Source: Bradyrhizobium sp. 149 (GTDB lineage Bacteria > Pseudomonadota > Alphaproteobacteria > Rhizobiales > Xanthobacteraceae). From it: DNA of 44,638 bases. How positions within the stretch are numbered: position 1 is the first letter of the stretch; each line of letters opens with the position of its first letter. The DNA lies in contig NZ_JADPKK010000021.1 in the NCBI RefSeq assembly GCF_023073915.1, positions 1 through 44,638 of the forward strand. Direction: 5' to 3'. A program made the position numbers and the translations under genes. Below, one piece after another: positions 19,012-29,100 of this stretch. Below the pieces are notes generated by a model. That model was not told where the DNA came from. It saw only the letters and a list, made by a program, of their open reading frames with translations, and did not search any database.

Positions 19012-19273
19012 CGGGCGGGATTCCTGCAGAGTTGAAGGCTTAGTCATGCAAAAACGTGCTCGCTATGACAAGCCGCGTCCATGGTGGGATCGCCGCCTCC
19101 GTGTGACGTCACAACTGCTGCTGATCCTTTGCATGGGTTCCGATTTTCCTGGATGTGCTCGGCGGCTCTTCTCGGTCTTGATGCGGTCATATCATAACTT
19201 TCCGAATGACCCCCGTCACAAACTCAGCCGGAGAGCCTCTATTTTCAGCGAGAATCTGCACGAGTAACATGCA

Positions 19274-20389
19274 CTAATCCAGATTTTGGAGAAGCGACTG
19301 CGCAACTCTGTGAGGTGCGAACGCCTCTCGGACTTCGGCGACGGTCTCTGCGGACAGACGTTTGCCGGAATTCAAAGATGCGGTCATCTGTTCCGCCCAT
19401 GCGTCGACATTGGTCGGATCGGCGACGTATTCCGCCTTGCCCAGGGTTGCTTCGGGAAGCGATGTCACGCCGCTGACGAGCGTCGGGACGCCGAAGCCCA
19501 TCGCCTCCGCTGCCGGCATGCCGAAGCCCTCGTAGAGAGAGGGCAACACGAAGAGCCTTGCGTTTCGGTAGAGTTCGCCGAGATCTGCATCCGACAATAT
19601 ACCCGTCATCACGATGCGGGCCGCGGTCTTCTCACTCGCGTTTTCGCGTATCAGGCGCATCTTCTCGTCCGAGGCCTTGCCGGCGAGATACAGTTCGATC
19701 TCAGAATTCGATTGGGCCGCCCGACTGAAAGCCTTGATGAGGACTCCCAGGTTCTTGTGCGGGAAGGGATGGCTGACGGTGAGGATGTAAGGCCGGCCCG
19801 CGAGCTTGCGGGTTGGCTCGCCGACTTCGCCCTGTTCGAGCCTGGCCCATTCGATGGCGTTGTAGATGACCTTGCACTTGTTGGCCGCCGCGTCTCCGAA
19901 ATGGCGTCGAACGTATTCCTTCTCGGAATTGGAGATCAGGAATACGAGGTCCGCCGTCTGAAACATGCGGGGAAGATAGAAGTCGAGCCAAGCCTTCCTC
20001 TTGCTGGAATGGTACTGCGGCAGCACCTTGTACTGAATGTCGTGGAGGATCACGGCCGACCTCGCGCGGCTGCCGGGGCGCCGCGGCGGAAGGAAATAGT
20101 TCGGATAGACCGCCCAGCCGTTCCCAGACCTTCGCCATTCGAACAGAAGTTCTTCGGCGAAGCGGCTGTTCTTGCCAGGAAGCGGGTATTGCCGCTGCTG
20201 CGCGATCGCAGGGTTTTTCGCCATCCACCGCAGAAACTCGGGCGACAGGCGGCCCGGATCGGAAAACGCGAGCGTCAGCGCGGCCTTCGCCTTGTCGAGC
20301 CCGTGAATGAGGTTGTAGATCGCCGATTCAGTGCCGCCGATCTTGTGGTGATGTATTGCAAACAGCGGAATGGTGAGTTCAGTGGACAT
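19274..20389 (-). CDS. glycosyltransferase family 4
   Basis: A 371-residue GT-B enzyme. Visible are the HHHKIGGTESAIYNLIHGL N-terminal glycine loop, PYILTVSHPFPHKNLGVLI beginning the donor domain, IVMTGILSDADLGELYRNA, and the EX7E motif in LYEGFGMPAAEAMGFG (about residues 292-307). ATG 20389 is favoured over an in-frame TTG at 20422. It sits 57 bases after the glycoside hydrolase stop on the same strand. The 19012-19273 gap to the next gene could hold a secondary promoter. Substrate unknown. Confidence 0.9.
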   Translation of the reverse strand: MSTELTIPLFAIHHHKIGGTESAIYNLIHGLDKAKAALTLAFSDPGRLSPEFLRWMAKNPAIAQQRQYPLPGKNSRFAEELLFEWRRSGNGWAVYPNYFLPPRRPGSRARSAVILHDIQYKVLPQYHSSKRKAWLDFYLPRMFQTADLVFLISNSEKEYVRRHFGDAAANKCKVIYNAIEWARLEQGEVGEPTRKLAGRPYILTVSHPFPHKNLGVLIKAFSRAAQSNSEIELYLAGKASDEKMRLIRENASEKTAARIVMTGILSDADLGELYRNARLFVLPSLYEGFGMPAAEAMGFGVPTLVSGVTSLPEATLGKAEYVADPTNVDAWAEQMTASLNSGKRLSAETVAEVREAFAPHRVAQSLLQNLD

Positions 20390-20446
20390 TGCTTCGCTTG
20401 ATTTTGATCGTGCCAAGAACAAGCTGAGGTCGGTTTCGCGACAACA

Positions 20447-21892
20447 TCAGTTGAGCACCCGTATGGTGATCGGTGCGGACGCATCGACGTCGTAGACGAT
20501 CGGAGTCGGCTCCACATCGCCTTGAGGGCCCGCGGCTGGCGCGGTCTCGTCGCACATCCGCCGTCCCGATGCGTCAGGCAGGTTCGTCAGGGCGTATCGT
20601 GCCTTCACGGTCGAGCCCGAGGACCAGAGAACGACGCTTTGCCGCGCGCCGCGCCGCGCCCTGAAAACGAAGACGTCCGGAAGCGGTTCCTGGATGTCGA
20701 CGTGATCGGCCGAGCGAACCAGATCCGTTGCTTTACGCACGAAGCAAGCGGCCGGCTTCGGCTCGTCGTTGAACGTGAATAGCCCGAAATTGTTTTCTCT
20801 GTCCGTCGGACTGGAACCGATGTTCTTCAATTCATGCACCCAAATGCCCTTGATCCAAGGTATGGCGGCGCTCTGCATGATGAATTGAGCGAAATTGTTG
20901 CCAGCAACCAGGGGCATGACACCGCACGGTTCATTAGAGGTCGGCCAGCTGAATTCGGTGACGTAGATCGGCGTGACGGCGCCGCCACGGTCCTGCATCA
21001 GTTCCTGTTGCAAACGCTTGACCCGGCCGATCAGTTCGCTGGCGGTTCGGTTTTGCGGTTTCAGGCAATGGTTGTAGAGATGAACGGACAGGCCATCGGC
21101 GCCGTTCAGGGCGCCGTCGCGGACAATGGCCCTTGTCCATTTCCAGTCGGTATCGTCCCCCACCGCGCCGATGATCACCTGAGCATGTGCATTCGCGCTC
21201 TTGAGGGCACGAACTCCGGAATTCGCGATGCGGACATAGTTGGCCGCGGACCGGGGGTCGCTGGCCGGTCCTTCGCCGACCAGTCTCGGCAGACGGATCC
21301 CCGTCCCGATGTCGATATTCCACTCGTTCCAGATCTCGTAGATCGGATCGTATTGCCGTGTCAGCTCGACGACTTTCTTGAGGTAGGCATCGAATACGCC
21401 AAGCGCATCGTCGGAGATCGGCGGCACACCTCCCGGCACGGATGAGTTTGCGGCCCCGACATTGAGGACGGGCTTCAACTTCGTTTGGGGGAGAAAATTC
21501 ATCAGCCGCTGCGACTTGACTAGGACCGGCCCTTGAGGCGGAAAGCTGAAGGACTGCCATGGCAGATAGTCGCGATATGATGCAGCCCCGATCTGCGCCA
21601 GCTCGTGCAGCGCCGTGGTTGCAGAGTCGTATCCGAGCGTGCGTACGAGGCCGAAATGGATGTTTGATCCTATCAGCAACGGGGCTGCCGGATTAGCGCG
21701 AGCGACCGGCGGCAGAGTGACGGTTTTCTCCGCGGCCGTAGCGCGGTCGGCGCCGAAAATCGTGATGCCGCACAGCAGGCACCATGGAATGGCACGGCGC
21801 AGCACCGAAGAGAACGGCACGCCGGTGCGTGCCGGATACGACGATGCAGGCTCATGGGCAGGCTTGCCGCTCAAAATTCTCGTGGACTTCAT
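20447..21892 (-). CDS. exported glycoside hydrolase, clan GH-A (paralogue of 12460-13830)
   Basis: 481 residues, with a basic N-terminus and a signal-like segment (IPWCLLCGITIFGADRATA) ending at an AxA cleavage pattern near residue 53, so it is probably exported. Catalytic residues match the paralogue: acid/base Glu190 in IYEIWNEWN and nucleophile Glu313 in IYVTEFSWPT, separated by 123 residues. HLYNHC near residue 271 is shared. Its ATG overlaps the stop of the preceding GT4 as ATGA, so translation is coupled. Such enzymes in EPS loci can trim or release polymer, as PslG does; the substrate here is unknown. Confidence 0.85.
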   Translation of the reverse strand: MKSTRILSGKPAHEPASSYPARTGVPFSSVLRRAIPWCLLCGITIFGADRATAAEKTVTLPPVARANPAAPLLIGSNIHFGLVRTLGYDSATTALHELAQIGAASYRDYLPWQSFSFPPQGPVLVKSQRLMNFLPQTKLKPVLNVGAANSSVPGGVPPISDDALGVFDAYLKKVVELTRQYDPIYEIWNEWNIDIGTGIRLPRLVGEGPASDPRSAANYVRIANSGVRALKSANAHAQVIIGAVGDDTDWKWTRAIVRDGALNGADGLSVHLYNHCLKPQNRTASELIGRVKRLQQELMQDRGGAVTPIYVTEFSWPTSNEPCGVMPLVAGNNFAQFIMQSAAIPWIKGIWVHELKNIGSSPTDRENNFGLFTFNDEPKPAACFVRKATDLVRSADHVDIQEPLPDVFVFRARRGARQSVVLWSSGSTVKARYALTNLPDASGRRMCDETAPAAGPQGDVEPTPIVYDVDASAPITIRVLN

Positions 21893-23115
21893 TGGCTCGC
21901 ATGCCCGCGGAAGTTGCGAATCTCGTCGATGAACTTGAGGTATTTCGCGCCCAGAAAGTCCTGATCAAACTCGCGAGCGCGGCCCATCGCATTGGCCTGG
22001 TAGCGGCGAAGCGTGTCGCGATCAGACAAGACCTTTTCGAGGCCGGCGCGCCACGCCTGGACGTCTCCCGGAGGCAGCAGCAGTCCCGTTTCATCGTGCT
22101 CGACCAGTTCGGGGATTCCACCGAAGTTGCTGCCGATCACCGGAACGCCCACGCCGAGGGCCTGAATGACGACGCCCGGCGAGTTCTCCAGCCAGATCGA
22201 CGGAATGCAAAGCACGTCGCTCGTCGCGATATGATTGATGGCCTCCTGCAGGGGAACGTGACCCGTGAAGCTGATCCACGAATGATGACCAAACCTCTTG
22301 CGTAGGGCGGGCTCATGCCCGCCGCCGCCGACGATCGTGAAGGTGAACGGCCAGCGATCCACGAGCCCCTCGGCGGCTTCCAGCAGAACATCGATTCCCT
22401 TGGCCTCGTGCAGCCGTCCGGCGTAGACGAAGCGGACCGCCTCCGACTCGACGCGCTGGACTGTCGGCGACGGGTACTTGTTCGCGTTGAGAATGTGCGC
22501 GGTGGGAAATCGCTTGAGCGGCTGAAACTCGGCATTCCGCTCGAGATTGGCGCGCGACGGTGAGCAGAAGCCGATTCTGCGCATCGACAGAATTCCGCGC
22601 CGCTTCACGCCCGCCGACAGTTTGCACACGCCGCACTGCCTTTCGCAGGTCTTTCCGTCGACGAACATCGTCAGCCGCAGGCAGGACAGCGCCAGGTCCG
22701 GCATCACGTACATCATCGGGAGATCGCGCTTGGCGAACTCCTGCAGAACGTTGTGTCCGATGCCAGTCAGATAATGCACGTTGCAGAAGTCGGGTTTGAA
22801 ATCGTCGAGCACGCGGCCGACGATGCGCGAATTTCTCGGGTCCAGGTGATCTTGCAGATGCCACAACGGCTTCAGGTAGGTCTCGTCGACGCGCCCCTGT
22901 TTGTAGATCGGGTATGGGCGCGGCATGTAGATGCTCCAGATTCTCATGCCATCGACCAGCTGGCCGAACTTCTCTTCTTCGCGAGACTTTGCAGCCGTGA
23001 GTACGCCGATTTCATGTCCCTGCTTCTGGAGCCAGGAAGAGAGGTTGAAAGCAGAGATTTCAGCACCGCCGAGCACATTCGGAGGAAACATGGCCGAGAC
23101 GACCAGAATGCGCAT
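21889..23115 (-). CDS. glycosyltransferase family 4 (paralogue B, EX7E second Glu replaced by Gln)
   Basis: A 408-residue GT-B enzyme closely resembling 13864-15075: MRILVVSAMFPPNVLGGAEIS, FVYAGRLHEAKGIDVLLEA, and the same C-x11-C-x3-C-x2-C cysteine cluster near residues 154-173. The EX7E segment reads LENSPGVVIQALG, so the second Glu is Gln (codon at 22162-22164). In many GT4 enzymes that Glu contacts the donor, so the change could alter specificity or activity. It is followed by an overlapping glycoside hydrolase gene. ATG 23115 is chosen because it gives the family-like start; an upstream start at 23130 is possible. Confidence 0.9.
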   Translation of the reverse strand: MRILVVSAMFPPNVLGGAEISAFNLSSWLQKQGHEIGVLTAAKSREEEKFGQLVDGMRIWSIYMPRPYPIYKQGRVDETYLKPLWHLQDHLDPRNSRIVGRVLDDFKPDFCNVHYLTGIGHNVLQEFAKRDLPMMYVMPDLALSCLRLTMFVDGKTCERQCGVCKLSAGVKRRGILSMRRIGFCSPSRANLERNAEFQPLKRFPTAHILNANKYPSPTVQRVESEAVRFVYAGRLHEAKGIDVLLEAAEGLVDRWPFTFTIVGGGGHEPALRKRFGHHSWISFTGHVPLQEAINHIATSDVLCIPSIWLENSPGVVIQALGVGVPVIGSNFGGIPELVEHDETGLLLPPGDVQAWRAGLEKVLSDRDTLRRYQANAMGRAREFDQDFLGAKYLKFIDEIRNFRGHASQ

Positions 23116-23282
23116 ACGTTCAAGCTCCAAATGAACAGCGGATCGGATTCGTTTAACTGCGGACCCAGCGCCTTTTTATGACGTACTCAGGCCATCTTGC
23201 AGTATCCAGGCCAAATGCCCGGCTCGCCGCTGAGTCACAACGAAGGCAGCCGGGCCGCGCACAACCCGGGAGACATCGGAAG

Positions 23283-23306
23283 CGGCGCTGCAGGATTGCA
23301 GCGCCG
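23283..23306 (-). terminator. perfect 10-bp hairpin downstream of the Wza-like gene
   Basis: CGGCGCTGCA (23283-23292), loop GGAT, then TGCAGCGCCG (23297-23306): a perfect 10-bp, GC-rich stem with a four-base loop. It begins 27 bases past the stop of the Wza-like gene (minus strand). No run of T follows in the minus direction, so it is not a textbook intrinsic terminator. It may attenuate transcription, stabilise the 3' end, or separate export from assembly genes. Confidence 0.5.
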
Positions 23307-23332
23307 CGTGCCCGGTACCAGTCTGGTGTCTG

Positions 23333-24526
23333 TTATCTCGTCAGTGTCTGAACGTTAATAGCCGTATCCGTTCCGGCGAGCATGAGCGAGAAGAACTTGA
23401 TCAGCTCTGTGCTCGGCGATTCAGACACCACGATGGCATCGTGATCTCGGATCTGGAAAGAGTCGGCGAAGAACAACCCGTCCGGCTTGCTCCAGTCAAA
23501 GTTGTACACGGTCGGAACCAGCTCGCCGGGGAAGCGTTCGACGTCGATCCCGGCGGACTTGAGCAGATTCCGCGGCTCGAGACGAAGAACATAGACCGCA
23601 GGTGAATTGGCGCGAGTGCCGTCGAGGCCGCCGGCCTTCGCAATCGCTTCAGCCAACGTCATCCTGTCGTTTTCGAACGTGAACCTGCGATTGTTGGTGC
23701 CGCCGATCGAGCCGGGCGAGGGCGTCGATCCGAAGACCATGAACACCCGCGGCTCCCGTGACAGATAGACGACGTCGCCCGGCGCAAGGAAAGAGTCCTC
23801 TTCGGGATGACGCACGATCGAACTCATCGTTTCCGTGTACGTCTTGCCGCCTCGCTTGATCCGGACCTTCGTTTCCCACGATGGATATTTCGGACCGCCC
23901 GCGCGCGCGATAGCGCCCATCACGCGAATTCCGCCCGGATCGACCGGGAATCTGAGCGGCGCATTGACCTCGCCGAGCACGCTGATCTGATTGCCGCGCT
24001 GCTCGACGACGGAAACGACCGCCTGCGGATCGATCGCGCGGTTCTTGATCCGCTCGCGAACGATGTCGGCCACCGCACGGGCAGTCAGCCCGGCGGCCTT
24101 GATCGTGCCTGCGTAAGGTACCGTGATGTTGCCGGATTGGTCGACCTGCTGGCGAGGTATGTCGACGAAGTTACCAGGCCGGACGCTGGCCTCCCGCGGA
24201 ATGAAGAGGCCGCCCGATTGGGCTTCGAACACGGTCACGGTGACGATGTCGCCGACGCCGATGGTGATGTCTTTGTAATTTCCACCAGGCAGGTTGCGGA
24301 AATTGCCGCTGACATGGTCGCTGATCGAATTCGCCGACTTCAGAATATTCGGATCCACCGCGAGAAGCGCGTAAGGCACCGGCGGACTGGGCGCGACCGT
24401 CAGCGCCGCATTTGACACGACCGAAGCTCCGTTCGGGGCATCTTGCGGCGTAAATCCAGCGCAGCCGGCCAGGCAGATGGCAGAGACGGCAAGCGCAGGA
24501 GAAATTTTGAAAATCGATGCCAACAA
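23333..24526 (-). CDS. outer-membrane polysaccharide export lipoprotein (Wza/ExoF-like)
   Basis: 397 residues with a lipoprotein signal: a basic hydrophobic start and lipobox LAGC with Cys22, so it is probably anchored to the outer membrane as the export pore. The Poly_export domain follows (YKDITIGVGDIVTVTVFEA, VDQSGNITVPYAGTIKAAGL), then SLBB-like repeats (RGNQISVLGEVNAP and MVFGSTPSPGSIGG). The start is TTG at 24526, supported by AGGA eight bases upstream; no ATG is available upstream of the signal. It lies between two GT4 genes in the minus-strand run and would partner the Wzc-like protein at 39775. Confidence 0.9.
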   Translation of the reverse strand: MLASIFKISPALAVSAICLAGCAGFTPQDAPNGASVVSNAALTVAPSPPVPYALLAVDPNILKSANSISDHVSGNFRNLPGGNYKDITIGVGDIVTVTVFEAQSGGLFIPREASVRPGNFVDIPRQQVDQSGNITVPYAGTIKAAGLTARAVADIVRERIKNRAIDPQAVVSVVEQRGNQISVLGEVNAPLRFPVDPGGIRVMGAIARAGGPKYPSWETKVRIKRGGKTYTETMSSIVRHPEEDSFLAPGDVVYLSREPRVFMVFGSTPSPGSIGGTNNRRFTFENDRMTLAEAIAKAGGLDGTRANSPAVYVLRLEPRNLLKSAGIDVERFPGELVPTVYNFDWSKPDGLFFADSFQIRDHDAIVVSESPSTELIKFFSLMLAGTDTAINVQTLTR

Positions 24527-24653
24527 AACGCGCGTCCTATCTCACTCTTACCATGCTCGAAGTTCTTAGCAGCCGCACCATGTGAGACCAAGTCTGGATG
24601 AGGTTGCAGCGGACCATTGAAAGTCACTGTTGCATTCCAGCCACTTCGTCGCG

Positions 24654-25790
24654 CTAGAAGGCAGATTTGGAGAGATGTTTGTGCGACGTGGTGATCACCG
24701 CTGCGTAAACTTTAAGCAGCTCTTGGTGTGTCCCGTCGATGCTGAACTCTGACACGAACCGCTCGTAGCCGGCCTCTCCCAGCGCGCGCAAATCAACACG
24801 CAAGGCTCGCCTTAGTCCTGCCACAAGTGCCTTCGTTCCGGCGGGATCGCAGATCAAGCCGGTCACTCCGTCCTCAATGATTTCTGGCAGTGCGCCTGCG
24901 CGAAATGCCAGGATCGGCTTGTGCGCGCGCATTGCCTCCAGCGCGACGAAGCCGAAGGCCTCCCACCGCGATGGGATAACGCAGAGATCTGCCTGGTCGA
25001 GCTGAGCCTCGATGTCCGTTCGCGCGAGCCAGCCCAGAAGGGTGACATTGGACGGCATGTTATGCTCGCCTTCCTCGCTGACGACCGCGGAGCCGATCAT
25101 CCTGACGTCAATGGACGTCTCAAGCTGCATCGCAGCCTCGATTAGAAAGTCGTATCCCTTTTGGCGATCAAGGCGTCCGATGAACAGAACCTTGAGCTTC
25201 GATGTGCTCCAAGTGGCATCACCGTGGCTGAAATTTGGGCGCTCGTTGCGCATTCCGCTCAGAACGAGGCTGAGCTGCTTTTCCGGGATGCCGGCGTCGC
25301 GCGCCGCCGCGTACTCGTTTTGCGAGATACAGATGATTCTGTCGGTGACCTTGGCGAGCAGCCGCTCCGCGATCTTGGCGACGGCATTGGTGAAGCGCGA
25401 CGCCTCGCGGGAGAAGGCCCAGCCATGCGGGCAATAGACGATGGCAGGCCGTTTGCGCATGAAAACGAACGCCGTTCGCACGATCAGGCCGGCGAGCGTC
25501 GAGTGAACGTGCACGATGTCCGGCTTGGCGATCTGCACCTGCCGCATGGTCTCGAGCGCGAGCCTCAGCAGGCTGGGCAAATTCCGGCCCGACCGGTCAA
25601 AGGCGACGATGTTGGAATCTGCGATCCCGATCAGGTCGGCCCGATGATCTGACGGTACGATGTAACACACGTTCTCCTTGCCAAAAGTCTGGCACTGAAG
25701 CGCATGCAACTCGGTAAAATAGGTCGCGATCCCACCGCGGATAGTCTCGGCAACGTGGATGATCTTCAGCCGAGGGGAATCAGACGTCAT
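24654..25790 (-). CDS. glycosyltransferase family 4
   Basis: A 378-residue GT-B enzyme. The N-terminus reads LKIIHVAETIRGGIATYFTEL and includes the GGIATY loop. The donor domain has KVLFIGRLDRQKGYDFLIEA, LLGWLARTDIEAQLDQADL, and the intact EX7E motif in RWEAFGFVALEAMRAHKPILA (about residues 286-299). It is the most upstream gene of the minus-strand run that leads to the acyltransferase at 16988. ATG 25790 is used; longer in-frame starts look non-native. Sugar donor unknown. Confidence 0.9.
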   Translation of the reverse strand: MTSDSPRLKIIHVAETIRGGIATYFTELHALQCQTFGKENVCYIVPSDHRADLIGIADSNIVAFDRSGRNLPSLLRLALETMRQVQIAKPDIVHVHSTLAGLIVRTAFVFMRKRPAIVYCPHGWAFSREASRFTNAVAKIAERLLAKVTDRIICISQNEYAAARDAGIPEKQLSLVLSGMRNERPNFSHGDATWSTSKLKVLFIGRLDRQKGYDFLIEAAMQLETSIDVRMIGSAVVSEEGEHNMPSNVTLLGWLARTDIEAQLDQADLCVIPSRWEAFGFVALEAMRAHKPILAFRAGALPEIIEDGVTGLICDPAGTKALVAGLRRALRVDLRALGEAGYERFVSEFSIDGTHQELLKVYAAVITTSHKHLSKSAF

Positions 25791-26190
25791 TCGGAAATTG
25801 ACTTGATGGAGACATATGCAACCCACACAACAAACACCCAGTCTTCAACGCTATTCCTGCTTCCGCCCTGGGCAAACCCGGTGCGGGCCGAGCATCTGCG
25901 CTGACAGACTTAACCAAAACGAGCTTTGTGGCAATTCAGCGCCCCCGCTCAATTCTGCGGGATGAGGCTTCCTGGTCCACCCTTTGCTGATCTCTGGATT
26001 ATGTACGTAGACACCGACTTGGCCTCGAATGGCCACGCCATCCGATCTGCCGTTCACCCGTCAATGTCTATATTTCCGCTCGCATGATTGCAACGCGAAT
26101 ATGGCGGCACTTCGTGCGCCTGGTGGCGTGCGAAGTGACGGAAGAACGACAAGTGCCGGACCGCGAGGCAGTCTGCGCGATCCGTGCAGC
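25791..26190. other. 400-base intergenic region, probable promoter for the minus-strand GT4 run
   Basis: No supportable gene lies here. It contains the likely terminator hairpin described separately at 26108-26137 and, on the minus strand, the region from which the run of genes starting at 25790 would be transcribed. It is moderately AT-rich between about 25800 and 26060. I could not name a -35/-10 pair. Confidence 0.4.
26108..26137 (-). terminator. 13-bp hairpin after the large repeat protein gene
   Basis: Left arm CACTTCGTGCGCC (26108-26120), loop TGGT, right arm GGCGTGCGAAGTG (26125-26137). All 13 positions pair, two of them as G-T wobbles. It sits about 54 bases past the stop of the 1120-residue protein (minus strand) and 320 bases before the next minus-strand gene, so it plausibly ends that transcript. 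There is no T-run, which lowers confidence that it is a classical intrinsic terminator. Confidence 0.55.
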
Positions 26191-29100
26191 CTACACGAGC
26201 AGGAAATTGTCTTGCGTAAGGCTGGTCGAATTGACATGAGCGAGCAGAATCGAGCCGCCCTCGTCGAGATGGACGATTGCGTTTGCTCCGGCCTGGGTGA
26301 TGTTCAAGTCCGCGAAGTCGGCTGCGAACGATTTGGACAGCTGGATGACGTCGTGGTTTGCAGCAGCGCCCGCATGGAAACCGGAGATATGATCGTTGCC
26401 GCCGCTGAAGACGAAAGTGGTCGAAGGGGCCGCCGTGAACAGGTCGTTTCCGTTGCCGCCCTTCAGCGTTACGCCGGCTGCGTTCGCCGTCTCGACATGC
26501 GTGCCATTGGCCTTGAGCAGATCGGTCTTCTGCAGGACGCCCGAGGCGTTGTAGGTCTTGTCCTCCACGCCGGACGACAGGAAGGTATAGACGTCCTTCG
26601 CGCCGCTGCTCTGGGTTACGACCTTGGATGCCAATTGGCCGTTAGAGTCGTAATAGGTCGCGGTCGAGCTGCCGTCCGCACCGGCCTTGAAGGTGTAGTC
26701 GAGCGTGCCATCGGCATGGGTGCGCGTCGCCGAAGTGAGCTCGCCGGCGCGGTCGACGTGCTGAACGATGTTGACGTATGACTGGCCGATGACGCCAGAG
26801 GCATAATTGTCCTGGCTGTTGTCCGCGTGCAGCACGTACATCTTGGTCTTCACGCCGCCCGTGAAGAGAGACGTTGAGGTGGGGCCGTCCGCGGTCTTGA
26901 CGATCTCCTGAGTGATCGACCCGGCGGCATTGAACAGGTCGTGGACCGACGATCCATCCGTATGGCGCACCGTCTGCGCCAGCTTCGTGCCGTGGCCGTC
27001 GTACTGCGTGCCGGTCGTCGTGCCCTGTGGGTCGATGACCTCGGTGTATTCGAGGGTACCATCGACATGTGTGCGGACGATGGACGTCAATTGTCCTGAT
27101 GCGCTGATGTGCTGGACGATGTTCTCGTAAGGCTGGCCTTTGATGTCGAACGCGAAGTTGTCCTGGCTGTGATCGGCGTTCGTGACGTACATCTTCGTCT
27201 TGAGGCCGCCGCTGAAGAGTGAAGTCGTGCTGGTGCCGCTCGCGGCCGCCACAACTTCGCTGGAGAGCGCGCCGGCCGGGTCGAAATTGTGGGTGGTCGT
27301 GATGGCGCCTGTAATCGTGACCTTCTGTGCGTAGCTGCCATCTGCATGCAGGCGCTCGAACAGCACAAGGCGACCCGCCGCGTCGAACCCGCTGTGCTCC
27401 GTCACATAGGCCTTCTGCTTGATGTTCAGCGCGTAGATGTCCTTTGTCCCGTCGAGATGCGTGATCGCCTGGGCGATCTTTCCGCCCTTGGCGTCGAAGC
27501 TGGTCGACGTCGTCGTGCCGTCGGGGTTGCGCGCCTCGGTGTAGTCCAGGGTTCCGTCCGCGTGCGTTCTGACGACCGATGAGACAACGCCGCTGGCGTC
27601 GACGTGTTGGACCTCCGCGACATAGCTCTTGCCGGTGATGTGGTAGAAGAAATTGTCGTTCGACTGGTCAGTATTGGTGACGAACATTGCCGTCTTGACG
27701 CCCGAAGTGAAGAGCGTACTGCTCGATGAGCCGTCAGCGTTCGTCTTGACTTCCGACACCAGCGACCCCGACGAGTCGTAATAATCGTCGGTCGAGCTTC
27801 CGTCCGCGCCGATATAGGTCTTTCCGGTGACGGCGCCCGAGGCGGATTTGTGCGTCACCTCGGTGACATACGGCTTGTCCGTGATTCCATAGACGAATAT
27901 GTCCTTCGACTTGTCGCTATGGGTGACCGTCATCGTCGTCTTGGCCTCGTTTGCATAGGAGGAAGCGGCGGTCGATCCGTCGGCATAGGTCACCAGCTGG
28001 TAAACCGGGAGGCTGGATTGATAGGCCGTCTCCTCGGTCGACGTGAGCGCACCGGTCGAATCGTAATTCTCGGTGAGACCCCAGGTTGGCGCCAAGGTGG
28101 TCACCGCGAACGAATAGCCGCCCTTGATCGTCGAAAGCACGCTGCCATAGTGCGAGATCATGTAGTCCATCGTTGCTTTCGTCGACACGGCAAGGACATG
28201 GGTGTCGGTCAGCGTGATGGAGTTGACGGTGCCGGCGGCATTGAGGTCGGATAGCTCGGCCACGATTTCGGCTGCGGTGCCCGTGACATCGGTCACAGCT
28301 GGCGGCGGCGGGATAGCGGGAGCGTCGATCTCGATGATGAGCGGATGATCGCTCACCGGAACGGTGAAATCCTGCACGTTGGTGTAGGTCGCGATCGGCT
28401 TCGTGGTGTTCAGCGGGTCATAGACCGTGACGGTTTTGTGCACGCTGTTCAAATGAACCTGAGCCTGCGTGGTCGGGTTTGAAATTTCGACGTCTTTCGC
28501 GTCGTCCCAGAGCTGCGGTTCGGCCCAGACCACCAGCTCATAGGCTCCATTGCTCTTGCCGAGGACCATGCTGTTGCCGGTCGAGGGCAAGTTATCGATC
28601 GTGTAGCCGAGCGGCGTCGTGGGCGTGCGGCCTTCGTCATCGTCGTCGGCGAGGAGCGTCGTCAGATTGTGAATTGCAGTCGCGGCCGGCTTCGGCGTGC
28701 CATCCGCATTGAAGAGGCCGAACTTGCCTTCAGGATCGGAGCTGCTGCCATGATCGAGCAACTCGTACAGATACGTTGCGGTGACTCCATTCTTGAAGGC
28801 ATCGGCGAGCGAATTCAGAATGGACTTTGCCTGCACCAGCTGGTCGACGCCGAGGCCCGAATAGCTCGCCAGCGTGGTGTAGCCCGTCTCGGTGATGACG
28901 GAAGGGTTGTCGGGTGAACTGGTGGCTGCAAGATCGACGGCGTAGTTGATGCCGTAGTTCTCAGGCGTCGTCGTCGCGACGTAGGCATGGGAGGTGGAAA
29001 AGTCCGAATACTCCGAGAGATCGCCGAGTTCGGCGTAGCCGCTCTCGTCGTTCAATCCCAGCGTCAGATTATAGACTGCGACGTCGCTGAGATGTGCGTC

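Noticed and set aside
26556..27951. DNA-level tandem repeat suggesting phase variation of the secreted protein
   Set aside because: The repeated units are related only at the protein level and are diverged at the DNA level, so slipped-strand variation is unlikely.
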